A stretch of DNA of 64,000 nt from Triatoma infestans (Eukaryota > Arthropoda > Insecta > Hemiptera > Reduviidae), in assembly GCA_011037195.1 (NCBI GenBank), contig JAAEAF010003069.1:139571-203570 (forward strand). The letters are read 5' to 3'. Every line of letters starts with the position of its first letter. Positions within the stretch are counted from its first letter, which is position 1. Both the position numbers and the translations under genes were made by a program. This document shows, in pieces, positions 34,538-46,460 of the stretch. The notes below the pieces were generated by a model. It did no database searches. It worked only from the letters and a program-made list of their open reading frames with translations, and was not told where the DNA came from.

Positions 34538-35947
34538 ATAGATGGATAGATAGATAAATATGTTTATTATAATATTTGTTACATCTTTTTTTTCAAAATA
34601 TTTACAAATCACAATACCGACATGGCTAAACCGTCTGTCAGGAGTTTGGCTATCCTTCTATATATAATATAAATATAAACAATTTATAAATAAAATAAGA
34701 AAACATAAATAAAGTTTGTCTTTTTAAAAAGTGTTTACATCAGCAATCAATTTTGAATCACCTTTATGCTCTAATCAATTGTAATTAAATTCCCTAACTA
34801 ACATTTCTCTATATCGTATAGCCTCTTTTACATAGTTATAGAGATTCTCAAAACCGCTTCCATTCAATATTTCAATCATTAAATTTAAATCTATTTCCTT
34901 TTTTTCTTTTTGTTATATTTTTTCCTTACAAAATCCAGTATTGGACATGTAGCGAAAAAATGGAAAGTTGTTTCATTCTCATTTAGATTACATAACGAAC
35001 ATAAATGAACCCTTTCTAACCAAGATTTATAATTTAAATTAAAAAGTTCACCTCTTGCCTTAAAAATAATTTGCATAAAATCCATGCCTACTGTGTCGTT
35101 CTATTCAATTTCTATTACATTTAATTTTTTGTACATGAGATGATATTTCGCTGCCGATACTAATGACTCTCATCTGATCCGGCCACCTTTCAGTAGATAC
35201 AAATTTCCTGTCCACTTCGCCGTCCACCATATTTGCCAATTTACACCATTCATTAAACCAGGCGTTATTATATTTCAAGGCCTCCTTAGCCACTATCTTA
35301 GGTAGACGATCATCGTAGTACTTCCATATTCTAAGTACATATTTAATGTTCATAAAAAACCCGGTATTTCGCCGCAAGTGGGAACGTCATTGTTTCCATA
35401 AACATTTCCCAAATAGTGTTCAAACCAAACTTAACAGCTTGCACTTTCTTTTGAATAGGCGTCTTTAAAGACAAGTCGTCTTTTAAAAGAATGCCTAAAT
35501 ATTTATATTCTCTTACTTTTCTATTTGTTTCTTTTTATACTTCCAAACATAGTTCACTGTTCTCTCTTTCTTGTTTCCGAAAATCATTATTTTGGACATT
35601 TTAGTATTCAAGGTGAGGTTCCAGTTGTCTAAATATCTTTCTATTAAATTTCGCTTCCCTGATACTAACTGGAGACCCCGCCAGGATTACAATACTGTCG
35701 GCGTAGAGGACAGCATTCATTTTTATATTACCAACTTAAATTCCGCCTCCTACTTCCTCACACAGATCATTTAAAAATAAAGAGAATAGTAACGGGAATA
35801 AATTACAGCCTTGTTTCAAACCAACTACAGACTCATACGTTCTAGAGATTCCCTGTTTTAACCAAACTGCCGCTCTAGTATCAGAATATAAACTTTGCAA
35901 TGCTCTGATAAATTTGGTTGACACCCCCAATGAAAATAACTTATAAT
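34538..35947 (-). pseudogene. 5'-truncated LINE with reverse transcriptase relic
   Basis: From the right, the minus strand reads a reverse transcriptase segment with VGLKQGCNLFPLLFSLFLND (35780-35850). The catalytic motif follows as YADSIVI (near 35690) where the family has YADDI or YADDV, so the second Asp is lost. Then come thumb and C-terminal segments (35105-35377) and a CX2C...HX4C knuckle (HLCSLCNLNENETTFHFFATC, near 34940-35000). The 3' end has a TATC-repeat tail near 34538-34560. An imperfect 14 bp duplication (GAAATGCCGAAATG at 34524-34537, GAAATGCTGGAATG at 35948-35961) flanks it. Several stops and frameshifts break the frame. Confidence 0.88.
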
Positions 35948-35961
35948 GAAATGCTGGAATG

Positions 35962-37887
35962 GTTTACTTTACCAGAATATATAGCATCCTTTAAAGGGAA
36001 GTGGATCAGCTACTTCTTTAGTGATTTTGGTAACCTGACTATCCATCATGTTCTTCCAAGTCGAACAACAGGAACTACACTTACCTGATAAAACAGGTTC
36101 CAGGTTCTCACAAAACCATATAAAGGGCCTGTAGAAGCAGCTAATAGGTATAACCATTTCGGTTTAGTTTAATTACCCAAGCAACTCTAGAGCGCCAAAC
36201 AACCACTCGCACTTGAACAACGTACACAAGAGTACATTGTGGAGAATAAACTCAAACATATAAAGGGAGTCACAGTAGGTTACCAGGTTGCAATGGATTT
36301 GACTTTGTAAGCTACTCGTTACATACATATCTACTGACAGCATTCAGAAGTGAGAAGTTATGTCGTCTACATAAAACACAAAACTGCCGCGCTCTGCAGT
36401 GACATAATTTTCCATCTGAAAGAAGGCTAAATATACCGTTCAGAAAAGGCAAATTGGATACATTTTACTCGGCACCTGCCAATTCCCTTCAGGCAGAAAC
36501 CTCTCTTACACGGATATATCAGATATATCCAAGTATATAATTATTATTCTTTGATTTATTATCACTGTCATTATGAATGTGGTAGAATTATTATGAAGTA
36601 TATACTTTTAAAATGAATGACACAAAAAATTATTTAGTTCACTGAGAATAGACAACTATGACATAAGGACCAAGGTCAAATTGCTTGAAAATTTAAATTT
36701 GGATTAATTCTGCTCAACCAAAGACAAATTGAATGCAAATTTGGAAATTTTACCAGATCTATTCCTATGACATCTCTTTCTATTAAATTTTTCAACAATT
36801 TTTTAGTTATTGACTGGTAAATATAGTTTATGCCACCATTCTACATTAAGTTTTGATAACTTCTTCATTTTATTTTTACAGTTTGTAGCAACGGTAAATT
36901 TCCAGATATAATAATAATTATTCTGCAACTGGTAGTTGTAGAAAATATAAATTATTCAGTTTATAATGTAAAAGCTCTTTCAAGATTTCTTCTTTTATTA
37001 ATAAATTTCTTATCTCAAGGTTCTTTTAAGGAATAGTGTCAGGATTACAAAGGTTTGAATAAATAAATAATAAAACGAGTAGCTTGTGATTTTCAAAATG
37101 AATTAATCACACAAAAAAAAGAAGGAAAAAATGAAGTTTCATTCCTAGCAAAGTTACCTGAAACAGATTTTCAGAAAAGTTAACAATATAGGTTTGTGTG
37201 GGAGCGACAACTGCTTAATTCAGTCGCCTTGGTGATCAAGATCTGATTCGTGTACCAATATTTAAACCAAAATTGTGTGCTCAATTTCAAAAGTGAGCGC
37301 TCATCTGATGCGAATTTGAAATCAGGAGGATATTTTTCATAGCAGAATTGAATATGTTTTAATGATATAGGGGATGAAAGAGTCTCTCTCTTCTGTCCAT
37401 GAATAGGGGCACATCTATCCATCGCTCTCTCTCCTTCCTTACTTCGGGAAAGTTTGTGCAAGAGACATACATTTAAGGCTGGTCGCTGATGAGTCTCTAG
37501 AAAACTAATCATAGGATACGTAGATCAAATTAGCACACTTAATTATTTGCAAGCAGACGGATTAGATTCCAAAGTCATATTGACGTCAGCTCCATCAAGC
37601 AAGCCCTCACACCTTTCCAAATTGAGGGCTGATCGTTGTGCTAGTTTGTCTAAACTTTTCTTGCTATGAAAACTCAAAGAAACCAAAGAAAAGCTGTTAT
37701 AAAACCACAAGAAATCGTTAAAGTTGGCAAGTGCTTCTTATCAGGACTCCTTCTAATAATGGTTGTAGCGCCATGGATTTCTTTTGCCCCCCCCAAGATA
37801 GTAAAAACTTAACTTGGAAGATTTTAATTTCTGCATTTACCATATATAATATTACATGGAATGTTACAATTTTACATTACATAATAC
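35962..37887. other. Spacer without recognised gene
   Basis: A 110-codon minus-strand frame at 37180-37512 has mixed composition but no motif that could be placed. A C run lies at 37789-37794. Nothing else is supported. Confidence 0.4.
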
Positions 37888-38212
37888 TGTAACGTTTTTC
37901 TGAAGTAGCTACTGCAACTATTAGCTAAGTGGGTTCGTTTAGATAAAACGCACTAAACTTCTAAAACACCAATTTATTGTTTAACACAATAAATTACAAA
38001 TAAAGCACTTAAATGACTGACTCACTCGAGCTGTTCTTCACCTATTTATACCCCTGGAGAAAGGTCTGCAATCTTCTCGAACATTCTAGACGCGGTAGAA
38101 TGTGGGAGACCGTTAGCGAACATTCTAGAAAAACCAAGAGCGCCCCCCTAGCGCTTCGCAGCGACCACGGTGCCTGCTTTTTCTCCTAGATGGCACTAGT
38201 GGCTGCGTTACA
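37888..38212 (-). repeat. Solo LTR, Gypsy-type TGTAACG family, minus orientation
   Basis: A 325 bp LTR, whose minus strand starts TGTAACGCAGCCACTAGTGC. It shares TATAAATAG, AATAAA and GTTGCAGTAGCTA blocks with the LTRs at 30.3 and 49.4 kb. A perfect 4 bp duplication, ATAC, flanks it (37884-37887, 38213-38216). Confidence 0.93.
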
Positions 38213-38323
38213 ATACGGTAATAAGTAATTGAATTTGAACTAAAAGTATACAATTCAAAAATAAAGCTGTTGTTTAAAAATTATAGATTTTCATACTCAA
38301 TATAGCAATACAATTTTTCATAT

Positions 38324-39579
38324 TATTATTATTATCCAACCTCGGGTGGGCTATATCCCGGCACTGCAGCCAACAGAGGCTTATTGTGCCACCCCCGATA
38401 GTTCCTAGTAGACAAACCCTCCCTCCCTAAGGAGTTTGAGGACCTTCACCACCAGGTCATTTTGAGCTACTATCTCCTCAGGTCGCAAAGTACCAAAGGT
38501 TTCATACCTCAATTTGATTATTGCAACGCAATCGAACAACAGGTGGGAGGCCGTTTCCTCCTCTTCCTGACATAGTCTGCACAAGGGTTCCGCTCGAATG
38601 AGTCCTACCTTGTACAGATGTTTCCTGAACCTACCATGACCCGTAAATAGTCCCGTCACCAGAGAAATCTGGCTCCTACTCAGACTAAGAGTCATTTGGG
38701 TTCTTCGTTTACACAGTCCTGGCATCATCCTTTTACTGTGTATAACACCCGGGCTCCTCCTCCAGAGCTCTTCATGCTTACTGCGACCCCACTCTCTAAT
38801 CGCTGCACGAATTGCTCCGCCAGTTATTCCCAGGACCGGCTCTGGACCAATGAACGGAGTGTTGGCCCCGTTCCTGGCCAGTTGATCAGCTGTCTCATTA
38901 CCCTCAACCCCTGCATGTCCAGGCACCCACAACAGCTGTACCTTGTTGTGCCTGGAGAGTCTCGACAATGCCTCTCGACATTCCTTCACCAGGGATGAGG
39001 TAGTTCTGTAAGCCTCTAGGGCTTTCAGTGCAGCCTGACTGTCCGAGCAAATGCGTATGACCTTGCCCCTTGGGGCTCTACGCAGGTTCTCCTCGGCACA
39101 GACCTTAATGGCAAACACTTCAGCCTGGAATATAGTGGAATACCTGCCCAAAGGCCTCTCAATGAGTACCTCTGAGCTCATTCCATATACTCCTGCTCCA
39201 GTCCCAAGCTCCATCCTAGAACCATCTGTGAACCACAGAGGTCCCATCCGGTAGCGTTTTTCCCACCCCTTGGACCATTCCGCCCTAGAACCTAGGAACA
39301 CCCGAAATGGAACCTCGAAGTTGTATGTTGGACAGATGCTATCCTGGGCCATGTCTGTCACAGGGCCTGGGTTGACCTTTAGCAATATGTCCAGATGTTT
39401 GGCTAAGGAGCCACACTGTCTCCAAAGACCATTGTTGCGCAATCTATGTGCACTTGCCCTCGCCTCCGCTTGCACTAACAAGTGCAGCGGTGCCAAGCCC
39501 AGCAGCACCTCCAGCGCAGATGTCGAAGCACTTTTAAAAGCGCCCGTAATGAGAAGGCACGCCAGCCTCTGTACTCCAC
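38324..39579 (-). mobile_element. 5'-truncated I-superfamily LINE with intact RNase H
   Basis: The insertion is bounded by a perfect 11 bp duplication, ATTTTTCATAT, at 38313-38323 and 39580-39590. The 3' end carries a TAA/ATA repeat tail (minus strand) near 38324-38335, as in I-type elements. The 3' UTR next to it is GC-richer than the surroundings. Truncation removed everything upstream of the end of the reverse transcriptase. Confidence 0.93.
38405..39579 (-). CDS. LINE ORF2 C-terminal part: RNase H and zinc knuckle
   Basis: The open frame runs uninterrupted for about 390 codons inside the LINE; it extends to 39613 only by chance into flanking DNA. It begins in the last part of the reverse transcriptase (VQRLACLLITGAF). 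It continues into an RNase H domain, which degrades RNA in the RNA-DNA hybrid, with all four acidic residues: Asp130 (FTDGS), Glu165 (FQAEVFAI), Asp191 (CSDSQAA) and Asp243 (ETADQLAR), numbered from 39613. A WVPGHAGVEGNE motif precedes the last. A C-terminal CRLCQEEEETASHLLFDC knuckle follows. An RNase H domain in ORF2 points to the I/Nimb/Loa-type groups. It has no promoter or start of its own. Confidence 0.9.
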
Positions 39580-39860
39580 ATTTTTCATATACAGAACAAA
39601 CAAATTCTTTCAAATTGTTGCATGATGTTAAGTGTGAAGCAATTGATGTCCGCTGAATGTGATTGAACTAATAAATTACCCTGTAATTTGCAAGTCTAAC
39701 CTAATGGTGTTCGTGATGAAGTTTGAAGAGCATATAAACAGAAGGATGTGGGAGCTAGATAAGACTTTGGATTGATAGGCAGAGACCTTGAATATAATGT
39801 TATTGGTGAGATGTTGTGTGTATGTTGCAGCGTGTAGCGTGAGTGTTGTCGAAAGAGGCT

Positions 39861-39865
<5 letters not shown>

Positions 39866-39899
<34 letters not shown>
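39866..39899. repeat. (GT)n microsatellite
   Basis: About 16 uninterrupted GT units. Confidence 0.95.
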
Positions 39900-39903
<4 letters not shown>

Positions 39904-40087
39904 AAGAGAGGATAATAACCACAGTATTAAATAAATAATTTAGCAATATATTTATTTGGTAACTTTACAAATTAATTATTAATTGTGAATATTGAATAAA
40001 CTTATAAATATATAGAAACTCTTTCGCTTTAAATAGGCTGGTCAAATAATGCTTCTCTTGGTAGCCCTTTTTTATTTGATTTGATAC

Positions 40088-40200
40088 AATGCCGGGCATT
40101 TCATACATTAGCTGAAGACATTAGGCAATGTGTAGAACTTACCCCAATTTCGTACTTTGCCTAAGCATTCTATTGAATCCCTATGGTGAATTAGGCAAAG
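40088..40200 (+). repeat. Family E repeat, copy 1
   Basis: GGGCATTTCATACATTAGCT, a TTAGGCAATGT block and TTTGCCTAAGCATTCTAT match, in order and spacing, the reverse complement of 42207-42310. The sequence iterates AGGCAT/TGCCTA words in both directions. Confidence 0.6.
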
Positions 40201-40784
40201 TTACCTTTCCTATTCAACTCCATCCAGTTAGATCGATTACATCATTTTCGTGAGGTTATGTAACTTGAAATATCTTGCATATAAACTTGAAATATCAAGC
40301 ATTTTTTGTTTACTCTGTCTGTATAATTTTTCAAAATATATATGACATCTTCCTAAATCGTAAATTCCCATCATCCGTCCTTCTTTAAGCTTCATAAACG
40401 CCCAGGTAATAAGCAGTCGAAATAGATCGCAAACCTTCTTCCTCTTCCCCCACCTCATTGATAGGCGGAACCAACAAAGCCAGTGACCACAAACAGAGGG
40501 ACTACATGTGGCATGGTGTGTTTACAATACTGTTCGAGTTTTTAGCATTTAGCACAACCGAAAAACGTCAGAATCTGAGGAACACCAATGTACATGGAGT
40601 GGTTTGTTTTGGGCCTCCTAGATTCTACCTCCGTGATAAGATCCACTTATAAGATCGCAGCAGCAGCTATGGAAGGGAGTAGAGGACGTGCGGCCGAATG
40701 GGCAACAGAAGAGTAATTTATACGCGAGGGGATCAAAAAATAAGCGGGTTTAAGTAAAATTATGTTAATGGAAATGAAGTAGTA

Positions 40785-41916
40785 GATTAGATTAGATTCT
40801 AACGGGGGAATGGCTCTTTAGCCTACGCCAACGCGACACCCCAAGGATCTATTGTGGCACTCCCCTAGTTGGAGACCCTCCCCCTATCCTGTCCTTAACC
40901 GGACTGTGGAATTGGGGGGGGCTCCCAGGTGGTCAATCAGAGCACCCCTCTCGGTCCCTGCTTGCCTAAAATACTTTATAGGTCCGAGAGAGGGCCATGC
41001 TGAGGCTTGGTTGCACCAGTTCTCTTTACCAAGAAGGCGGTACCCCCTTAGCCTGACCAGCCCCTCGCACTGACAATACGTGCAGGACGTCTCCATCTTC
41101 TTCCCTGCAAAACCACACATGCGATCGGCGGTGCCAGGTCCCATGCAATGCATGTGCTTATTTTAGTCCTCAATGGCCAGTGAATCGTGCCCTTGCCTCT
41201 CCTTACTGCCACCCGGCCTAAATTGGAGTAAATCCGCAGTTAGCTTGGCGAGTGGCTATGGATAAACGCTGTCGCCCTGCCTCTGCCTGAAGTTTTGTGC
41301 CCCACCATTCCCTTAGCACTCCACCATATCTTATTTATGCCTCCTGAGCATCTTGAGACGCCACATAACGGCTCCGGCCCGATAAGAGCTCTCAGATTGA
41401 ACCCTCCTGGGCCAGGCTGTCCGCCGCCTCATTGCTCCTATGACCCAGTTGCCCAGGTACCCAACCAGGCAAACCTTATTGTGGCTACTATTTCCCTGAG
41501 TCACCTAGGCAATCCCAACCATCTGCCCTTGGGCCTGATCCTCCCACGAGTCATTGCCCGCCGAGCCGTGCCTGGCTACCGAGATAATCGACTCTGGCGT
41601 TATATGACTCCCCGTCTTCTTATTTCGGCGGCGCAGATATAATCGCGACTACTCCGCCTTAGGAAGAACGTAGGCTAGCCTTTCCCAGGCTCATCGAGAT
41701 ATTTCATCTCGGATGAGCCCCGTACTCGCCGGCTCTTACTCCATCTTCCATCTTGGACCCGTTCGTGTACCACATAGATTCGCCTATAATTGGCGGCCCG
41801 TTCTTCCATGCCCCTCTGTCTAATATCAAGACTTTGAAGGGTTTTTGGAAGTCGTACCTAGGAGTCATTATGTCCGTAGGCAGACCCAAAATCGGGCCCG
41901 CCTTCAACTCCTCCCA
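40785..41916 (-). pseudogene. 5'-truncated I-superfamily LINE, decayed RNase H and knuckle
   Basis: A perfect 13 bp duplication, AAATGAAGTAGTA (40772-40784 and 41917-41929), bounds the insertion. The minus strand reads an RNase H start, WYTNGSKMEDGVRAGEYG (near 41750), with the first catalytic Asp changed to Asn. A C-terminal knuckle relic lies in RMCGFAGKKMETSCTYCQCE (about 41050-41130). Frames between are broken. The 3' tail is built of AATCT-like units near 40785-40797 (minus strand). It is GC-rich compared with its surroundings, like the LINE at 38.3 kb, but differs from it in sequence. Confidence 0.85.
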
Positions 41917-41929
41917 AAATGAAGTAGTA

Positions 41930-43394
41930 AATTTAACCTATTTGTCTAATTGAAAAAACTAACAAAACTTAAATCCTCTTAGTACCAAGTAGTTGCATTG
42001 ATTAATATTATTTATATAAAAGAATTTAGAGATCTTGAAAATATAATGTGGGAACTGATTATTAATAATATAATTGCGAAAGGCCACAAATAGTAGCATT
42101 GCTTCGGTAAAATTTAGCAGCTATAACTAGGCCATAATTATATATGGCCATTACCAGTCATAATTTTTAAGTCTTTCCACAAAGACGACGTAGACAAAGA
42201 CGTAGAATGCCTGAGCATTGTATAGAATACCTAGCACAAGTATGAAATAAAAAGAATATTTCTTACATTGCCTAAAATAGCTAGGTAATGTATGAAATGC
42301 CTAGCATTCTATACAGTTCCTTAGATCATACTTCGCCGGTAGCATATACATTACACGTATACATTACTGATATGTAAATTAAATTTCAAACAGATATTTT
42401 TTTATCACATATACACTTACATTCCAAGCAAAATCATCTGTCTTATTTCCATACTTCGTATTCCTCTATTAAAAGTAAAATTGCACAACTATGTGGAAGC
42501 TTCAGACTTATAATTTTTGAACTTATTTTTCCATGAATAATGGAAATAAAGGATTGAAAATAAAAAGCAAAAAATGGAAATCTATATTAAAGAAACCTAG
42601 AGAAGATCTTAGAGGGTCTTTTTGCTACTGTGATAAAGTAAGAACATATGTATATGTCAAAGAACATTTGACTCATCCTCACAAATTGTGATCGATTATC
42701 CTGCCTTTAACATTTCCTGTTTTCGTAATATGGAAAATAAACGGATCATATTATCAACTGTCATTGTCAACTTCCTTATTTATATCGATATATAAAATAA
42801 AACGTTAGTGTTTAAACTTAAATGTTACTGTAAAAATTTGTCCAAACAAGTTACCTTATTGCCACTTGACATTTAATTATTTTTTAATTAAATAACGTCA
42901 TGATGAATAACTGTTAACTGCCTTTATAAGGGATGACAAAAAATGAAAGTTAGATTTGACAAGGTTAGTTTTAATAACTTATCTAATCGATTAAATATTT
43001 TTACAAGTTTAGTTAGTCTTTGGCTTACTTTGAAACTTTGCGAGCCCTCTTACTACTAACAAAATCGCTTGCCTTTCTGGTAAATATCCTTATTGGACCA
43101 GGCTAACACTGATTTTATTATATAATTAAAAGCCCAAGTCACGTAGTTACAGGGTGGAATGGCACTGTGATTACTTGATCAAATGTTTTATCTTCCCTTA
43201 ACTAGATGATGTTCGGATATTTAAGAAAGCGAAGCACGCTCGTATTACTAACTTTTCCGGCTTCATTTAATCTAATTTTATTTTAAATGAATACTTAGCA
43301 TCTATGTTTGATATTGAAAAAAAAACAACAAAACCAATACGTCTATATCTTAAAAAAACTAAGATTGCAAAAACTAGCTAACTTCAAAAACTTT
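41930..43394. other. AT-rich spacer with a family E copy
   Basis: Apart from the family E hairpin at 42207-42310 no feature is supported. Confidence 0.5.
42207..42310 (-). repeat. Family E repeat, copy 2, with inverted arms
   Basis: GAATGCCTGAGCATTGTATA at the left and its near reverse complement ending GCCTAGCATTC at the right give arms of about 31 bp. In reverse orientation it matches the copy at 40.1 kb. Confidence 0.65.
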
Positions 43395-44125
43395 AAGTGA
43401 ATGAAGTGTGGCAGAGGTAGATGTTTCAGCATATAATCGGCTCAAACCCGCCCATAACCGGTTGATCGTCGAGCCCGCCTTCTGAATCCTATAAGAAGGC
43501 TCGGGTACCGAAAGTGCGGGAACATTATTCTGGAAAGTGATCGGAAGGGAGGGGGAAAGTGACCTATCGGACAATTGAGAAATGGATAGAGGTGATGATA
43601 GCTCAGGGAAAACGAGGCAAGCGGAAAACAGCACATCCCAACAATCGGGATCCGTAGTAGAAGTGGAGGAATCGAGCGATGGAGAATACGCGACGACCCT
43701 TCCTGGTTCCTCAACCCGCAGACTTCGACCAAAACATAGGCAAATATGGTATTAAGGAAAGCAGCGAGCGTAAACCTGAGGCCGCACATCGTCGGCGGTT
43801 TGATATGGGAGAGGAAGATATGGGGAGTGAAAGGTAAATCTGGTATCCTTGGTTTTATCTGTACCTCTGTGATAGAACAATTATTCTGGTTTTAGCTGTC
43901 ACCAATTAGGATTGAAGAAAGAGGAATCTCCGTTAGTTGGCGTACCATCAAGGGTTGGCCCCTACCGGCCGAAGGCCCAAGTGGAATTCAAGAGGAAGCT
44001 CAACTTTGGAAAAGTAGGGAGTGGATGGAGTGGGGATGGCCAGCTCGGCTGGTGGTGTAGGGTATATGGAGCGAGGCAGTAGGGCTATGACGCTGGCTTA
44101 GAAGGGTAAAAGTCCGTGTGCCGCT
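43395..44125. other. GC-rich block of unknown origin
   Basis: The base composition is clearly richer in G and C than the flanks. The plus strand holds an ATG frame of 57 codons at 43582-43755 (MDRGDDSSGKTRQ...), rich in S, E, R and D like the N-termini of retroelement Gag or LINE ORF1 proteins. The minus strand holds a 115-codon frame at 43442-43789 that is its shadow. No zinc knuckle, tail or duplication was found. It may be the 5' part of an unidentified retroelement. Confidence 0.4.
43582..43755 (+). CDS. Small acidic/serine-rich open frame, function unknown
   Basis: 57 codons from ATG to TAA inside the GC-rich block. The composition is hydrophilic with a VVEVEESSDGEY acidic cluster and an RRLRPKHR basic end. 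It resembles a Gag or ORF1 N-terminus, but no domain can be named and chance is not excluded. Confidence 0.25.
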   Translation: MDRGDDSSGKTRQAENSTSQQSGSVVEVEESSDGEYATTLPGSSTRRLRPKHRQIWY

Positions 44126-44737
44126 TCATCCCTTAGCTCGCCCACACCTCCATAGCAGTGACGTATTTGTAGATGTGCATACCTACGTTTTGTGTTCTGA
44201 GTTTCGGAGAGTGAATCCTAGTTTATTATATAATATTGTTATATATATTTCTAATAGAGAAGTTTATTACAATTCACCTTCCCTTCTCCTAGCTCACTGC
44301 TTACACTATAATGGATGGTTTAGGCTATTTGATTTGCAATTTTATAATACTATACTCACTAGCTCACTAGATATTAGCTCACTTTCAAATTTCCAAAATA
44401 AACTTACAAATGGCCAGCAATAAAAGAATAATATAAAAGTAATTCCCATAAAACTGAGTATTACTGTTTTCCATATAAAGTTCTAAAAGAAATTCGGTCT
44501 CAAGTTCATGGTTCGGAGTCCGACATAAAAATTATAAAGGAAACAACTAACTCTTTCCAGACTTAATGGTCGACCTAAAAGAGAGTGCTATTTTGTCATT
44601 TTCTCAAGTATTATAATTCCATTAAAGGTGGCCAAAAACTTTTAGGAGTACTACTGAATTTATGTGATATTATTATTTGGCAATATTTCTTTTAGTGTAA
44701 AGAGGCAGAGTGCCTGTGAGGATATTAAAAAAAAAAA
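44126..44737. other. Spacer
   Basis: A 101-codon frame at 44118-44423 has no recognisable motif. Nothing is supported. Confidence 0.4.
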
Positions 44738-45739
44738 TATCTGGTGTGAAACACTCACACACCTTTCTCTTACTCCTGTTCTCAAAATTATAGTTGACAA
44801 ATGTTATAGTTTGTGTACCAAATTTAACGAAATTCGTCGAAATTGAAAAACTGTTCAGTAAAACCGCACTTCCGGTTTACTAATTTCCTTGAAACTCTGA
44901 ATTTTGGCCATCTATTTATTTCTAATTAATTCTCTATTTGGATGATAGAATTGTATAATCAACTGTGATAGCAATTTAGAGGAAGCTGTAACCCCACCCC
45001 TCTCCCCTAAAAGTGCCCTTAAATAAATTTTCCCAGAGAAATGTTTTGAATAAAAGATGTAGATCTTTGCATGTTTAGTTTATATACTATGTTTCAAGAA
45101 AATCGTCAGAGCCATTTTTGAGAAAATCGCGAAAAAGTAAAGAAATCATTTAGTAAAGTGTTAAAATAAACGCACTTCCGGTTATCCGATTTTTTTCCAA
45201 ACTCGGAATTTCAACAACATATTTAATTCTCTAATTAACATTATTAAGAAGGCAGAATTGTCTAATAAACTTAAATAGCACTTTAAATGAAAACCTAACC
45301 CCACACATCCCCCCGGAAGTGCCCTTAAATGAATTTTCCCGGAGAAATATTTCAAATAAAAGTTGTAGCTTTTTGTATATATGTAGTTGATTCACCAAGT
45401 TTAAAGATAATCGTCTGAGCCATTTTTGAGAAAATCGGAAAAACTTAAAAAAAACAAAAAAAAACTAGTAAACTGGTAATTCCGGTTGAGGAATTTTGAC
45501 AGATAACGTACTGTCAGATCTTATGGTGTTACTTAAACGGAATATCAAGTCTCAACTTTCTACGGTTTTCCATTTTTGAGCTATGCTGTTCACATATACA
45601 CAGACACACACAGACCATTTGCTAAAAACCACTTTTTTGGACTCAGGGGATCTCAAAACGGATATTTCCGGTGAAAACTTGATATCGAAAATTTGACACG
45701 ATTCACAATACTTCCTCTTATTAGGAGTAAGAGGAAGTA
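44738..45739 (+). repeat. Family A copy, full length
   Basis: It starts ATCTGGTGTGAAACACTCAC and CTTTCTCTTACTCC. Monomer starts recur near 44845, 45130 and 45430, a spacing of about 285 and 300 bp. It then has the 3' unique part (GTCAGATCTTATGGTG, CACACACAGACC, TTTCCGGTGAAAACTTG) and ends with the hairpin CTTCCTCTTATTAGGAGTAA followed by GAGGAAGT. Confidence 0.85.
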
Positions 45740-45749
45740 AAAAAATCTA

Positions 45750-46460
45750 ACACTTACACGACTTTCTCTTCCTCCTCCTTAATACAGTATAAAATGAACA
45801 TTTTCTTAAATTTCAAAATTTTGCTCTATGCCCAAACATATATAAATATACAAGTGCCCCACCTATGAGCAAAGGCTTTGCAATGAATGATTACATTGTA
45901 TGGAGCCAATAATGTACAACAAACATATTTGAATTTTAACGTCTCAGATTCCTCAGGACCACCTAAAACGAATTTTTTTTCTGAAAAATGTTTCAAATAA
46001 AAATGATACGACTCTATCTATATAGCAAACATTCCAGGTTTAAAGAAAATCGTCATAACGGTTTTCATGAAAATTTCCCCCAAAAAAACAAAAAAAAAAC
46101 CTCAAAAACAAATTCTGTAAAATCGAATTTCTAAAAAATCGATTTTCTTCAAATTTGGAATTCTATCAATGCTTCTAATTTGTGTTAATATTATATAGGT
46201 AGTAAAACCATATATTATACGGTGAAGTGGCACTTCAGACGAAAGCATAATGCTATTGTTTCCTCCTCTTTGAACCCTCCAAAAAATAAATTTTCCCGGG
46301 AAAATAGTTTCGAATAAAAGTGATAGGCATTTATTTATGTATGTAGATATAGTATACCATGTTTAAATAAAATCGTAGAAGCCAATTTCGAGAAAATCAT
46401 GAAAAACTGAAAAAAAAAAATTCAGTAAAATCGTACTTCCGATTGATTGTATATTCTATT
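45750..46460 (+). repeat. Second family A copy directly following, 3' truncated
   Basis: It begins about 10 bp after the previous copy with ACTTACACGACTTTCTCTTC. Diverged monomers start near 46100 and 46400. The 3' hairpin is missing. Confidence 0.7.

Larger units (their letters stand above)
39591..40771. other. Spacer with a (GT)n run and a family E copy
   Basis: A (GT)n microsatellite lies at about 39866-39899 and a family E repeat at about 40088-40200. No gene is supported. Confidence 0.5.

Noticed and set aside
37180..37512. 110-codon minus-strand frame as a host gene
   Set aside because: Mixed composition but no domain, start context or neighbouring exon could be argued.
39580..39613. 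First 11 residues of the 402-codon RNase H frame as LINE protein
   Set aside because: They lie in the target-site duplication and host flank, outside the LINE insertion.
38696..39656. Plus-strand frames of 100, 67 and 128 codons
   Set aside because: They lie opposite the RNase H LINE frame and share none of its motifs.
43442..43789. 115-codon minus-strand frame in the GC-rich block
   Set aside because: No motif; it overlaps a more hydrophilic plus-strand frame and is likely chance in GC-rich DNA.
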